Positions 54,101 to 62,211 of a stretch of DNA of 64,000 nt are shown piece by piece. Position numbers and translations under genes: made by a program. The notes beneath the pieces were generated by a model. The model saw nothing but the letters and a program-made list of their open reading frames with translations, made no database searches and was not told the origin of the DNA. Numbering within the stretch: the stretch's first letter is position 1; the number at the start of each line of letters is the position of its first letter. The stretch is from Sarcocystis neurona (Eukaryota > Apicomplexa > Conoidasida > Eucoccidiorida > Sarcocystidae): the NCBI GenBank assembly GCA_000727475.1, contig KL647316.1, positions 1,219,750 through 1,283,749 of the forward strand, read 5' to 3'.

Positions 54101-56573
54101 CACGGTGAACAAAGAGGAAGCTGTGGCAGAACAGCCACAGACGACCGCAGCCCAAGGTGAAGAAGCGCGAGACGGAGAAGGGACGGCGGCGCAGGACGCG
54201 AACGAAAGCGAGGAAGGAGGCGTGCGTCTCATCGAAGTTGACAAAACAGAAGCTGCGGCGGCACAGTCGGAGAACACGACAGCACACGGTGACCAAGGGA
54301 TACCAGCAGGAGAAGCTACACAGCAGCAGGCGAACGCAGGCGAAGGAGGAGTGCAGCGGGACGGAGCGCAGGCGCTAGCACAAGTAATCAAGGACGGCAT
54401 CAATAGTGCTCTATCCGAAGAGGCAGAGCGGGGGGGCAAGGAGAAGCGGTTGACTCCCGAAGAGTGGTTCAAAAAGCAACGGGGTATCGAAATAAACAAC
54501 GCCCAGGAGAAGGAAGTACTGGTGACGCAAGAGACAGAAAGGGAGAAGCACGTGAATGCGGCCGCCAACGGAGAGAAAACGGAGGCGGAACAGTCACAGA
54601 ACACGTCAGTGAACGGTGTGGCACGTGAACTAGCACGCGAAGGGCCGCAGAACAAGCACCCATTTCTCTTTCGGCACGAGGAGAAGAACGCGATAAACCC
54701 GTTCTTTGTAGGAAAGCTGGAGCAGGACAAAGGGCAAGTGTTGTGGCTAGGACATAACGGGGAAGTGACAGAAAACCCCCCCTTCGATAGCTTACCCTCT
54801 CATACGGCTGGCGAGACGACGTCACCGGAAGCGGGGGTTAGGCGGCGGCAAAGCCCGTTATCCTGGGCAGTGAAGGAGGACAAGAATGCTATGCCTGACA
54901 AGGAGGGAGAGGCGGGGAAAACGGACGGAAAACTGGGGAATGAAGAAGGATCGGACTCTGACGAGGGAGAGCATTACGAATCACTTTCTTCTGCCGTGCC
55001 AAGTCGTGCGTCTCCGGAAGCAACCACGGAAGATCATGCTGTAGCTGCACACCTTCTTCCACAGGTCCCAGGCTTACTGTTCCCTGCAGGTGATCCTTCA
55101 CGTCCGGTGATCTCGAGTGCAGAGGCAGAAAAAACAGCCTTAACAACAAAGGAACGGCAGAACGGGCACGAGAAGTCTACGGATGTTGATCGTGACACAC
55201 CTTCCGCTGTCCAGGGGGAACGGCCGAAACCAGAAGAAAGAGAGAAGAAGGCACAGTTCCCTACCAATTTGAAAATTTTTAGAGGTAAGGTCGATCACGA
55301 AGAAGACGACGCTCTTTTCGGTAGCAACGACGGGGCGCTAGATCCTATCGCCTACAGCACGCTACCCCCTGGCGCCGCCGCCAGTCGACACAAGAGACAT
55401 GGCCGCAAGAAACGTGCGTGGAAATTGACGGCCGCAGCAAGAGCAGTCAGAGAGAAAGAAGCCTCCAAGGAAACAGCAGAATCAGGGACGGGAAAACCCC
55501 CAAATGCCCACTCTGGTGCTCGCACGTCTGACGCCGCGGTAACGCAGAAGTCGGAAGTGCTTGAAAATCTTGCAGGGAAGACGAAAAGAAGGGATAGTGA
55601 ACTCGACACAAAAGGACGCGGTTTGAACAACGTCTTTCGAAATACGCTCGCCTACCAAGCAGCGAAAGCAGCAGCGGCGGGCGGGAAAGAGGGGAGTGAC
55701 CCGGAACCGTACCTTCTTCTTCCACGGCAGAGTGAGCGCATTGCGGCTGCTGAAGTAACGACTGCTACTGGCATACCCACTGAAGATGTCTTCACCGCAC
55801 GGACCGTAGACCAACCACTGCACGCAGAAGTTAGCTCAAACGAGGGGGGGGCTGCACGACAACACATGCGGCAGCGGCACGTCGGTCCAACAGTCGGCCC
55901 AGGACCAACGGCCTTCCTTCCACAGTTGATCTATCGCCCTTCTGAAGAGGAAGCCGCGCTCCCAACAGATGCGAGCGCTCTGGACGTTCCTGATTTACAT
56001 GATCTCTCAGCGGACTTGACTCCGCACGTCGACGAGGATCCTCCCCAGGTCGTGCGGGAAGTGTCTGTAAGAAAACCGGAAGCTCGTCCTGGTGCAGCAG
56101 TAGCACCTCAGAAATCTAACAAGGTTATGGCAGAAGTCGCCAGCCACCGGCCAGAGTACGAGGAACCCGTCTCTGCTGGTGCGGCGCTGACCAACTCGCG
56201 GCTCGCTTCCACGCTGTCGCAACAGACGGCAGCAGCTGAACAGGCGCGCGCTGGCCAACAGCAGCGCGGATTCGACTTTGCTAAAGGCGGCCACGGGAAA
56301 CAGAATGACGAAGGAATAGAAGGGGGAGAAGAGGTGCACACCGAAAAAGACGTGGACAATTTGATTAAGGAAGAAGGTGTACAGGAGTTCCCCTTTGTTA
56401 AGAAGGCAGAACCGAGCAATCGCAACTCAGCCCTTAGACACAGAGGAGCAGAGGCGCAGCCTGCTTCTAAGATACCCAAGAAGAGCGCTGGGTTCACGAA
56501 TTTTTCTGTGTCGCAAGCGGCTGTAAGCGGGCCACTCCTGACTATAGGGTGGCTCCTCCTCATTTCTTTGTAA
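48036..56573 (+). CDS. giant secreted, probably GPI-anchored Tyr/His/Gln-rich and acidic repeat protein
   Basis: One frame of 2845 codons without internal introns. ATG 48036 precedes ATG 48051; the second (MNKFMQGVLLPLFFLVLLHS) gives the cleaner signal peptide, cleaved near SPHAS. Residues ~70-700 are rich in Tyr, His, Gln and Pro (QQPHTQPQQYYSQPLGHQVE). Residues 930-1025 carry four 24-residue repeats, ~1122-1232 is an Asp/Glu tract, ~1236-1450 has diverged ~45-residue repeats, and ~1849-2095 has a 45-residue repeat array. A basic cluster RHKRHGRKKR lies near 2452. The C-terminus SQAAVSGPLLTIGWLLLISL looks like a GPI-attachment signal. No enzyme domain is visible. Tyr-rich proteins (GAM56/GAM82) are cross-linked in Eimeria oocyst walls; a wall or surface role here is inference. 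CAG runs are few compared with the left half of the window. Confidence 0.75.
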   Translation: MRRSAMNKFMQGVLLPLFFLVLLHSSPHASTRPGPVSGSTDAGRSEALLFARAQPIGFPGVSIRENQRASYGQLFPDYTQYTHPTHEGLRGAEHYWWPEEPSIYTHHGFELQNSPLTSTTQQQPYPAHTNAAQQYADQFLSSIKEHYIGNGVDPHDLGTLPGDARQQYLNPELQLEYATRLHLAQQQPHTQPQQYYSQPLGHQVENGTPNENALYDQYYTSYADPPHVQYTHHLPTTPEQHSTEHEVHVPELQHYTSEEQNRTAILHHHHRQLHRPEEGSTQFQQHSTNYYPEIHPQQHYSGPPDATHGINHTWAQAYVDQLQPTLNQQSAEQLNHQQLHYTDYVRENHRAEDRDHLVVDHSQPWHDYSQHANNSGHPQGSYLHTTDQGYFSGELHHPYERGTPQHPYPEHVYTQHQQYNRGPADHPQVQYYDQQPGAARFQNYRRSLEQLKSQQQPGTQAYNTAGVDSAHVQLDENEAQLSSAQQHYPREIHYPQQYYKDKAIISEELRSSEQHSAAPAQDYIQQIKELHIDDNPYHEDSSAEQLETPQVYQRRQELRTDLPSVTQRQRLQQGGSIQPHSTQQPRAPRELHLDPSHTFPTRKHHAQQAADGKQLDYGTSYYSESAQIDSQQQGDVRPRGFGRAEVVYRQPAEQQRNGQAQRRLVQLKTQQPVADTPSESLRSTQPQQDHDLVSTEDDELPSDTPEQKSYDGEDSDGHRQQAKEHSDGPQSQQAGTREQDSTTQQLEVRQGVKTKGTLQYEDLTPKETSQSFSTQPNLPRGEDEGDRQPQQPENVQREVQQADTSTPQEVTETSSEELRLREAEQQEDQAQQQYGLLRGDGPQQGQTENKAERQAEQDDEDANTHDHTSSGSQNIEVKQESAAQPQTDVDDEPSPHPLELTSTSAVFAQDLDPYKTEGHAAGDNAAQENQLEDLSQAEDLEDEVATAIETQQNRLDVVSQAEDLEDEVMNAIETQQDPVEDVSQAEDLEDEVANAIETQRDQLEDVSQAEDVEDEVANAVEDLPLRRSSSNSLVQIPGAAIARRLDAAKPVEPFDYYAALDQQERQRYPQVSAVPVRKQDSSTGEQQNLEDALIKNDKQGPTEVAGKQDFHGSFTHLKKGHEETDDEATSSESDDSESTDEETESEEEGDEDDIEEYAANQGTLQQILHDPNEKKGGHQDTDSERDSSEFDDESDDVATEDEDEEEEDDDDDESEESDAESQNEEEGKEVHPSVTAKRDTTHVDLDTVNKEEGRNEEPGSETLVPAADKGEADEQDSKAVVEKQNSIRGDLDDLEERATDYNEAGGETSIPGADIFKADAEGAEVVGRKPDTTHDVDRVVKEKEGDKKESESEAAVSATGTEEANAQVSTAETEKQNTIRGGLDDLEEQKEEQKEADSEKSTPESDTSKTDAQGPEAIERNQETVQEDLENLKEKEDQHKTHSEAAISIADAKAGNEVVDQHVGSEEATNDHDKNGDEGNGVEEERIHESNIGNSSKREKEQEEPSETKQEINSFLQQEEEKPTVLTTKIKADSDVPTQLADQSREGADGKRKSDPAVEEASDQQEKETRDEANHLGEPVIDLKGLQKENSQDTEPSQQEERGLAEGKDEHETLRAGSSPDPEDAEKDQHEENKDLLFKEIVPSEGEQEAEEQKGEKPADVEEHERFTQNSEHAQLEDEYLNRWEDNRELQQEPGVGGEPQTDERLNPIEAQDGALGGVEQQKDSELSELHKAAVVPVEALEKNDLSEVVADGRNTVLLDKTNQQEVWNKGKNEHALGTTLEQEGRSSDSHPKDEPYSAEKAQQKKLLTSEDRLERQEEYAQSEAQKEEGPATQEDGNEKHVETDHKEETAVVQLLNPSAQGEQELRAEASEVQEPKERHQEGERADTTEKTEETAVEQPLYTSAQGEQEPQAEGPEEQDGKGKEEEEAHASTVETTGEIAVEQPPNTSAQGEQEPQAEGPIEQDGKGKEEEEAHASTVETTGEIAVEQPPNTSAQGEQEPQAEGPKEQGAKERHDGEAHVDTVNKEEAVAEQPQTTAAQGEEARDGEGTAAQDANESEEGGVRLIEVDKTEAAAAQSENTTAHGDQGIPAGEATQQQANAGEGGVQRDGAQALAQVIKDGINSALSEEAERGGKEKRLTPEEWFKKQRGIEINNAQEKEVLVTQETEREKHVNAAANGEKTEAEQSQNTSVNGVARELAREGPQNKHPFLFRHEEKNAINPFFVGKLEQDKGQVLWLGHNGEVTENPPFDSLPSHTAGETTSPEAGVRRRQSPLSWAVKEDKNAMPDKEGEAGKTDGKLGNEEGSDSDEGEHYESLSSAVPSRASPEATTEDHAVAAHLLPQVPGLLFPAGDPSRPVISSAEAEKTALTTKERQNGHEKSTDVDRDTPSAVQGERPKPEEREKKAQFPTNLKIFRGKVDHEEDDALFGSNDGALDPIAYSTLPPGAAASRHKRHGRKKRAWKLTAAARAVREKEASKETAESGTGKPPNAHSGARTSDAAVTQKSEVLENLAGKTKRRDSELDTKGRGLNNVFRNTLAYQAAKAAAAGGKEGSDPEPYLLLPRQSERIAAAEVTTATGIPTEDVFTARTVDQPLHAEVSSNEGGAARQHMRQRHVGPTVGPGPTAFLPQLIYRPSEEEAALPTDASALDVPDLHDLSADLTPHVDEDPPQVVREVSVRKPEARPGAAVAPQKSNKVMAEVASHRPEYEEPVSAGAALTNSRLASTLSQQTAAAEQARAGQQQRGFDFAKGGHGKQNDEGIEGGEEVHTEKDVDNLIKEEGVQEFPFVKKAEPSNRNSALRHRGAEAQPASKIPKKSAGFTNFSVSQAAVSGPLLTIGWLLLISL
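50823..51110 (+). repeat. four 72-bp repeats coding for 24-residue acidic units
   Basis: Units at residues 930-953, 954-977, 978-1001 and 1002-1025 share the core SQAEDLEDEV followed by AIETQ. The last is truncated in sequence similarity (AVEDL). Repeat length is exact in all four. Confidence 0.9.
51741..52392 (+). repeat. five diverged ~45-residue acidic repeats
   Basis: Recurring pattern: K-x-(D/N)-T/S-x-x-x-DLD-L-x-E-x near the start, a Glu-rich middle, then SE-x-x-(I/V)(S/P)-A-D/T and A-(E/A)-A. Examples start at TTHVDLDTVNKEE, NSIRGDLDDLEER, TTHDVDRVVKEKE, NTIRGGLDDLEEQ and ETVQEDLENLKEK. Confidence 0.7.
53580..54320 (+). repeat. 135-bp repeats coding for 45-residue units
   Basis: Units start at 53580, 53715, 53850 and 53985, exactly 135 bp apart, and a fifth starts at 54117 (132 bp). 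Core: E-x-AVEQP-x-x-TSAQGEQEPQAEGP. The two central units are almost identical at the DNA level, so this part has expanded or been homogenised recently. A further decayed copy lies near 54246. Confidence 0.9.
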
Positions 56574-57685
56574 ATTATTTTTGTGGTTGGGGCGCGCTGC
56601 TGTTCTGCGTGAGGGAAAAAGAGGCCGAATGCTTATCAAACGACGCGACGCACAGCACCAAGGAAAACCGCAGTCGCTCGGAAATAGCACAGCAGTGAAC
56701 AGCAGCGCCGGGAGGAAGTTTCATAGGGAGGGTAAATACCAACGGCAGAACGTGACAGAAGAGAACAACAAAAAAGAGACGCACGGACACATCAGAGATC
56801 GTTACCGTGTAACAGATGGGTAGCGTCACACATGCGTACATGTGCAAAGGGGGAAATACAAACTGCGGCGGAAGGCAGTCACGAAAGTGCAGATCGTTTC
56901 AAGAAGTCGTAGCGTCCGTGAGGGAAGGTCTACAACGAAGAGATTTGGGCGGCAAACAGGGGCAGAAGCAGCACCAGAACAGAATCGCTTGCCGACGTCC
57001 ACGAAGCCGCGGAGGAGGACAGAAACCTGTTTCAATAAAAGAAGCGACGCCGTAGAAGCGCACGAGATTCGCGGTGAAGAGCTCTCTGATCGAACTCAAA
57101 GCAGGAGATCTTACGGCGTTGTGTAGCTTCTCTAACATGGGTTACATTGTAGACATCTACAAGATAGTGTTACAAGCTAAAATTTTTTTTCTCGGGGAGT
57201 TAAAAACCTAACCTACAATGCGTGATATTTTGTATAGGTGAAGTAGTTGTTCACTGCAGTAACTCAGTATCCCTAATATCTACGAATACTATTGTCTTCT
57301 TCTGGATACATTCCAACACATCGTTTGTGGGCTTCGCCCGTACGAGCGCAGTCCTCCACACTAACAGTTATATACAGCGTCACGATCAATAACAGGACGT
57401 GTCTGAGTCAACTCGTATAAGTGTAGTGGGTTCTCCGTGAGCACGTAGTCTTTTCTCAAAACCAGTGAGACGAGGGGGACTAAACAATAAATTTTTCAGC
57501 GTGGTGTGCGATGTGTAGACGTGCTTGTATGGTTGAAGTCGACCAGTAGACTTTTTTTCTGTTGTGTACGCACTCGTAGCTATGCGCAGTCACCGGTCCG
57601 CTTCAATTCGGTGACGCCATTCATTTGAACGCGTGATGCGCCAAACGGATTATCGGGTTCATTTTTATCACTGTACGACCGGAAA
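56574..57685. other. intergenic DNA between the giant gene and mL43
   Basis: Contains the 3' region of the giant gene and the promoter of mL43. It is repeat-poor, with A/T-rich patches such as the T-run near 57183-57190. Small frames at 56580-57130 show no coding character. Confidence 0.5.
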
Positions 57686-57820
57686 ATGTGCTCGAAGGGG
57701 GGGAGTGTGTGGCATCTCAAGGAAGTGGTGCTCCAGTACAGCGCCACCGGATATTCCAGTCAGGGGCTTCGATTCTACTTCAGGCATCTCCTCTATCGCT
57801 GGAAGGATCGAAATCCGCAA
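57686..57820 (+). CDS. MRPL43: mitochondrial ribosomal protein mL43, exon 1
   Basis: 45 codons from ATG 57686 to the consensus donor GTAAGA at 57821, phase 0. It reads VWHLKEVVLQYSATGYSSQG, then FYFRHLLYRWKDRNPQ. This is the N-terminal part of the L51/S25/CI-B8 thioredoxin-like domain: a beta-strand ending V-x-QY, the G-x-SS-x-G turn, and a helix ending W-x-x-x-NP. mL43 is part of the large mitoribosomal subunit. No long presequence is visible at this start. Confidence 0.85.
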
Positions 57821-58562
57821 GTAAGAGCAGACGGCGTTTATCACACACGCCTGCCTCAACACCACGGCAGACGGGCCAAGAGAGATATTGTTGGGGACAA
57901 AATACTTTTGGAGCACAGACATAAAGGCTAATCTCTTAGTTACGTGAGTGCGTGTATCCATACGGGTGCGGATGCGTAGCGGTGGCTAACGGTGTTTACC
58001 TCTTGGCTGCTCCACAAAGACACCGGTAAAAGAGGTTCCCAGTGTAACAGCAGACAAAAGCCGCTTTTCTTGCAGATGCAGTTTTAGATCCTGTCAAATG
58101 CTAAACCCGTGTTACCCAATGATGAGTCGCGGTCGGATCGTCAATTCATTCGAAAAAAGTCACCTGAAAAGGAAAGTCGCGTTGTAGAATGTTAGGGTGA
58201 AGCGAGGTGCGAGACACTGGACTGACAGCTGCAGGCAAGCTGTTTGTGCGCCAGTAAGAACCTGCTCCCCCGTTTGTGTAAGTGAGGATGCGACCACAGA
58301 GGAACGGCATGCGTTTACACTATGTTCGAATGTGGTCCTCACTGTCGGCCTGCACAACATTAGCCTAGGCAAAAAGGAGGAGCTCGTTTTTGTGTCCGCT
58401 CCTCTACTCGTGGAAACCCCAACCAGTATATGCCTGTGAGTGGTATGCCGTGTGCGATCGCGTGCCCACCCACACTTGGGCATTTGTTCTGGAAGCAAGG
58501 TAGAGGTGGTAGTGCTCTATGGTGTAGGAATTACGTGCTGTTGCGACTGTTGTGTGCATCAG
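57821..58562 (+). other. intron 1 of the mL43 gene
   Basis: GTAAGA to gtgtgcatcag, 742 nt, repeat-poor. No other gene was recognised in it. Confidence 0.75.
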
Positions 58563-58811
58563 GTAGTCGTAAGGACCGTGGAAAACAAGTATGAAAGCCC
58601 GAAGGCAATATTCCGGTACACAAGCGCCAGTGGACTTTCGACCCCCGGCTGGAGAGGTGCGGGGGTTGATTCTCAGTGCGAGGTTTCTATGAAGGATGTT
58701 TCTCCCAGTCAAATTGAGCAGATCCTTGATTTGCACCGTGATAGCAAAGGGGACAACCGCTTCTTAAAGCATGGAGGCCCTCGCACGTGGACAGAACGCC
58801 GAAGCATACAA
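58563..58811 (+). CDS. MRPL43: mitochondrial ribosomal protein mL43, exon 2
   Basis: 83 codons, phase 0 in and out, donor GTATGT. It opens VVVRTVENKYESPKAIFRYT and continues CEVSMKDVSPSQIEQILDLH to RRSIQ. It aligns with the family order: strand after NP, then P-x-x-x-A-x-Y, then V-x-N-(L/V)-x-x-x-x-(I/V)-E-x-x-L-x-L-x-x-D-x-x-G, then the S-(I/V)-(Q/R) that precedes G-x-W. Frame, phase and motif order fit exon 1 exactly. Confidence 0.85.
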
Positions 58812-59215
58812 GTATGTGCAGAGACAAAGCACCTGTGTACAGTGCCTAAACTACGCCTTCCAGCGCCGAAAGCAAGAGAGTAATCTGTTCCAGCACTATT
58901 GCTGCACCCACCGCATTCAGAGCACGCTACAATAGTGAACGCGTAGTAAAAATAAGCTTTTTCCAAAATGGTGACCCGGGGTCACATTGTAGTCTCGCCT
59001 CAGGATCATGTTGCTGCAAAGTCTTTTGCTGCTCGAGACTCGAGACAGGATAGGGATTGTGTATGTGTCACAACCGAATGAAGACTTGACTGCGTTTGTT
59101 GACGTTCCGCGACGTAGTTCCCGTGCAGTGCGCTGGTATCTGCTGCACGCCTGCCTTCTAAGGTGCAGCTGATCGTTCTCAATGGCGCTGCTGTTGACGG
59201 CTCTGGTTTTTTCAG
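58812..59215 (+). other. intron 2 of the mL43 gene
   Basis: GTATGT to the pyrimidine-rich acceptor ctctggttttttcag, 404 nt. No gene seen. Confidence 0.75.
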
Positions 59216-59539
59216 GGGTTGTGGCGTCCGAGCTTGCCCTCACAGCTCCTGGCATTGCGCTGGTTTCACAGAAGACGGCCGGCCATGCGACTGCCGAAAT
59301 ACTCTCCGCTTTCACTTTCATTGTCGATACAAGCTATTCGCGGGCACGGGCGCTGGGGCTCGGAGTTGGAATTTCCGAAAGGGTGGGATCAAATGCACCT
59401 TCGAGACATCCTTGGAACCCCACTTTTCCACCTGCCAGCCGAGACTTCTTTCGGTACTGAAAAGTGCACGAGGAAGGTAGAGGTGGAAGATGAGACATTC
59501 AGACGCGACACTGGGCCGAGGGAAGCAGGGGTCGGTTAG
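59216..59539 (+). CDS. MRPL43: mitochondrial ribosomal protein mL43, exon 3
   Basis: 107 codons and a stop, phase 0. It starts GLWRPSLPSQLLALRWFHRR, which completes the family motif S-(V/I)-(Q/R)-G-x-W-x-P across the splice junction. The rest is a basic and then acidic C-terminal extension (GWDQMHLRDILGTPLFHLPA) longer than in yeast. The full protein would be 235 residues. The other two frames are also open here, but only this one matches phase and motif. Confidence 0.8.
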   Translation, partial: GLWRPSLPSQLLALRWFHRRRPAMRLPKYSPLSLSLSIQAIRGHGRWGSELEFPKGWDQMHLRDILGTPLFHLPAETSFGTEKCTRKVEVEDETFRRDTGPREAGVG

Positions 59540-60400
59540 GCAGCACAAGGGGAGACTTCGCTGAAAGAAGTTGCCACAAGCTCAGTCGTGTCAGTTTTCG
59601 TGTAATTGAAATGCGTAAAGGATGGCGTTGCAGCGGATGCTGTCGTACCGCTGTCAGAGACAATGCATTGCTCGAAGAATATACAGTCCGACGTCTCCCG
59701 TACTGCTGGAGCTCTATGCGTTTTGTAGGGCGCAACGAGTCGCCTGGCGGACCTTCACACGAAAATGTCACTGCAGGCATAGTTGTCCACAGATACAAGT
59801 TAACGTGTAAACCAACCCCGTTTAGCACATGGATCCTGTCTCAAGTACACTAGTGCCCACGGCGAACTTGATGATAGGTGCGTTTCCCGTAGTCTCATAG
59901 TAGTAGTATTCACGAAAGCATGTGTAGCGGTAATAAAATGGCAGCAAAGGTGTGTGGAGTATTCGAAAGGGCCCAGTAGGGCGGAGGAGGGGGACCGCTT
60001 GTCCAGGACAAGGGGGATGCGACTTTTGACGCAATTTTCCTGTGAGGCGGGGACACGCTTCAAATGACACCTCAGTCAGTGCATGGGAGCTGCGGCCTCG
60101 GCGCGACAATTTGCGCATTTTCAAAGGCAGCGTGCCCTAAATGCGCTCTACGTGAACAGTTTCCTTCTGTATGCAAACAGTGCGTGCTGCCAACACGCAC
60201 TGTACAACTGAGTACAAAGTGGCGGCGCAGTCCGTCTTTAAAGAAGTGAACGAGTTTACAGACCTCGCTGAACACAAAAAGCTTACACCTCACAGTCCAC
60301 AACACCCCGAACTGGGAGAAAATGGTTGTCTTTGCAAACTGGGTGGCCAGATACTACATGTTGGTAAAAACGTCTCTGCAAAAGCACATCAGAAAGCTTA
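59540..60400. other. convergent intergenic region
   Basis: Between the 3' ends of mL43 (plus) and the SET-like gene (minus). A plus frame at 59611-59853 (80 codons) has no supporting feature. Nothing else was recognised. Confidence 0.5.
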
Positions 60401-60973
60401 TCAAAATTCAAGTCCTACATGCTTCCACATTTCGATGTCTTTTATGACCAGCTCAAAATAGGACACACACTGTTGCAGAAGGTTTTCAAACTCGTTCGTC
60501 GCATCTAGCATCATCTGAGTTACGTCAGCGACCCGTCTTCTCGTGTCGATATCGCGCTCTTTTTCGAGGAACAAAATGTCATCGTGGTCAGCCGTGCAGC
60601 TGGAGCGCGTCTGCTCTCGCCGGGAACACTCCTCCTCCACATCAGATATCTTAGCTTTTTGACGTTTCAACTCAGCTCCTAGGATTCTTGCAGCTTGTCG
60701 GGCAGATCCCAGTTGCAGAGAGCATACTTCTTGAAGAACACTAGCGATACGCTCTTCAGCAATCATGAGCGACTGTCCACCGCGTGCGTCCCCGTTGGTT
60801 TCCCCCGCGGCTTCTTCCACCAGCATCGCTCTCAAACACTGGTACTGCATTCTACTGAGACCGCCCACTGGTCCATACTTATGTAGCATAATGCTGCCGT
60901 ACCCAAAGGGGAAAATGTTAAACGTGGTACGGTAGTCGCATTCAAAAACAAGGTGGCTGCGTGTTGTATTTTT
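60401..60973 (-). CDS. SET-like gene, last exon
   Basis: 190 codons and a stop, phase 0, from the acceptor tacctgcgcag. It reads SHLVFECDYRTTFNIFPFGY, then a helical part with AEERIASVLQEVCSLQLGSA and an ending MLDATNEFENLLQQCVSYFE. Rubisco-LSMT-type enzymes have a helical substrate-binding domain at the C-terminus, which this could be, but similarity is not clear. It is linked to the upstream exons by matching phase across a 108-nt intron (61081-60974). Confidence 0.6.
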   Translation of the reverse strand, partial: KNTTRSHLVFECDYRTTFNIFPFGYGSIMLHKYGPVGGLSRMQYQCLRAMLVEEAAGETNGDARGGQSLMIAEERIASVLQEVCSLQLGSARQAARILGAELKRQKAKISDVEEECSRREQTRSSCTADHDDILFLEKERDIDTRRRVADVTQMMLDATNEFENLLQQCVSYFELVIKDIEMWKHVGLEF

Positions 60974-61081
60974 CTGCGCAGGTAACACATGGTAAAAGAG
61001 AACAGGCGGACTCCACGTGAAGAACTAGTCTAGTTTACCGAAGCACAATAGGGCGTGAACGCTGCTGCAGGCGAAACGCAC

Positions 61082-61372
61082 CTTCCCCACACTAGGGTTG
61101 TCGAAACCCGTGCTCATCCAGTTCAACGGATTCTCGAGACCTTGCGCATTTTTGTTGACAACTGAAGAGCCGCCGAGAGTTGTTGGCGGACATCCCAGAA
61201 AGTGCTCTTCTGCTTGAAAACCACGGTGAAAACACATCGTGCCATGCCGGTGTATGATCCTGTTCGATAATAGCCCATGCGGGAGCACGTGCTCGGCTTC
61301 AGTTGTCGTTTGAACCAACTGCGCGTGGACACTGACCCATCCTGTCAACAGGTGACAAGCATAAAATGTCAT
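61082..61372 (-). CDS. SET-like gene, internal exon
   Basis: 97 codons, phase 0 in (acceptor gttaacggtag) and out (donor GTGCGT). It contains LLTGWVSVHAQLVQTTTEAE, then HRGFQAEEHFLGCPPTTLGG and NPLNWMSTGFDNPSVGK. No motif was identified alone. An alternative acceptor inside it (ctgttgacag) would shorten it slightly. Confidence 0.55.
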
Positions 61373-61535
61373 CTACCGTTAACATGTTGCAGCGTCTCCT
61401 AGAGCTCCCTTGCAAGCAGACACACACGGTAAGAAAGGGCAATGCGTCAAATGCAGCGGAAGCCAACCGAAGGCGTTCGCGTTACGCCGTTTATCGAATA
61501 GCTGCTCGGTGAAGAACTCTCGTGACTGAAAACAC

Positions 61536-61796
61536 CTGCGTGTCCCCTAGAGTGCTATCGTTGTGGAGATTTCTAGAATAAGCCACCAAGTGGAGGTCCG
61601 TCAAGGCTAAGAAATTATATAGTCGGGGCAAATTTTGCGCAGGACTGTAGAGACCTTGAGCGCCGAATGAGACGGATGGACCATCTGGAGCGCCCCTTCG
61701 AAGGAAAAAGACCGGTCCCCAGGGATTGTCAGGGACCTTAATCCCGAACCGGTAAATTGTTTCAAGGTTGCTCAGTCGCCCGTGATTAACCTCTAT
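61536..61796 (-). CDS. SET-like gene, exon with the C-terminal SET motif
   Basis: 87 codons, phase 0, from the acceptor cgtggcttgcag to the donor GTGTTT. It opens IEVNHGRLSNLETIYRFGIK followed by VPDNPWGPVFFL. This matches the post-NHS part of Rubisco-LSMT/SETD3-type SET domains, E-(V/I)-x-I-x-YG-x-x-SN-x-E-L-x-x-x-YGF-x-x-x-NP, with HG in place of the usual YG. In these enzymes the Tyr closes the active site, so HG is notable. The open frame extends slightly upstream, so the exon start may lie nearer 61840. Confidence 0.6.
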
Positions 61797-62211
61797 CTGC
61801 AAGCCACGTAGACACGTCAGACACTTACTTGCAAGCCTCTACGCGTTGAAGTTGCAGAGCTTCAATGTTGGCTGTCACGCAACATCTGCTCCGTCATGCA
61901 CCTGCGGAAATGACACCTAAGAAGGTGCCTGTGGCTTTTTGTGCGATCTTGCCTCCGGTCGTATCTTCTTGCCTACCTCTGACCCTACAAGGTATTCTCC
62001 ACGCGCTCGCCACGAAAGTCCCATTTCGTCTGGCCGGTACCACATTTTATTGCTAGACGCCCTGTAGGAACACAATGCAGGCACTTACTTAAATCGGTTT
62101 AATCACAACCATGCAAACGGCGTTGAAGCGACGAAATTGCTGTCGAAATTGTAAATGGTCGATGATCTGATTTACATGAACTGTGGCACTTCATCAGGAC
62201 CTGCAATTTAC
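61797..62211 (-). other. intron(s) of the SET-like gene, probably hiding a small exon
   Basis: The donor GTAAAT at 62211 leaves two bases, but the next identified exon starts in phase 0. At least one exon must therefore lie here, and it should carry the NHS motif. A peptide such as NIEALQLQRVEAC before GTAAGT near 61833 is one candidate. Confidence 0.4.

Noticed and set aside
53675..54730. 351-codon minus-strand frame with Cys/Ser/Ala repeats
   Set aside because: Antisense of the 135-bp repeat array in the giant gene; its periodicity is inherited from that array.
59182..59460. Signal-peptide-like ORF MALLLTALVFSGVVASELAL
   Set aside because: Overlaps the mL43 acceptor and exon 3; the mL43 frame is supported by phase and motif, so this hydrophobic start is taken as coincidental.
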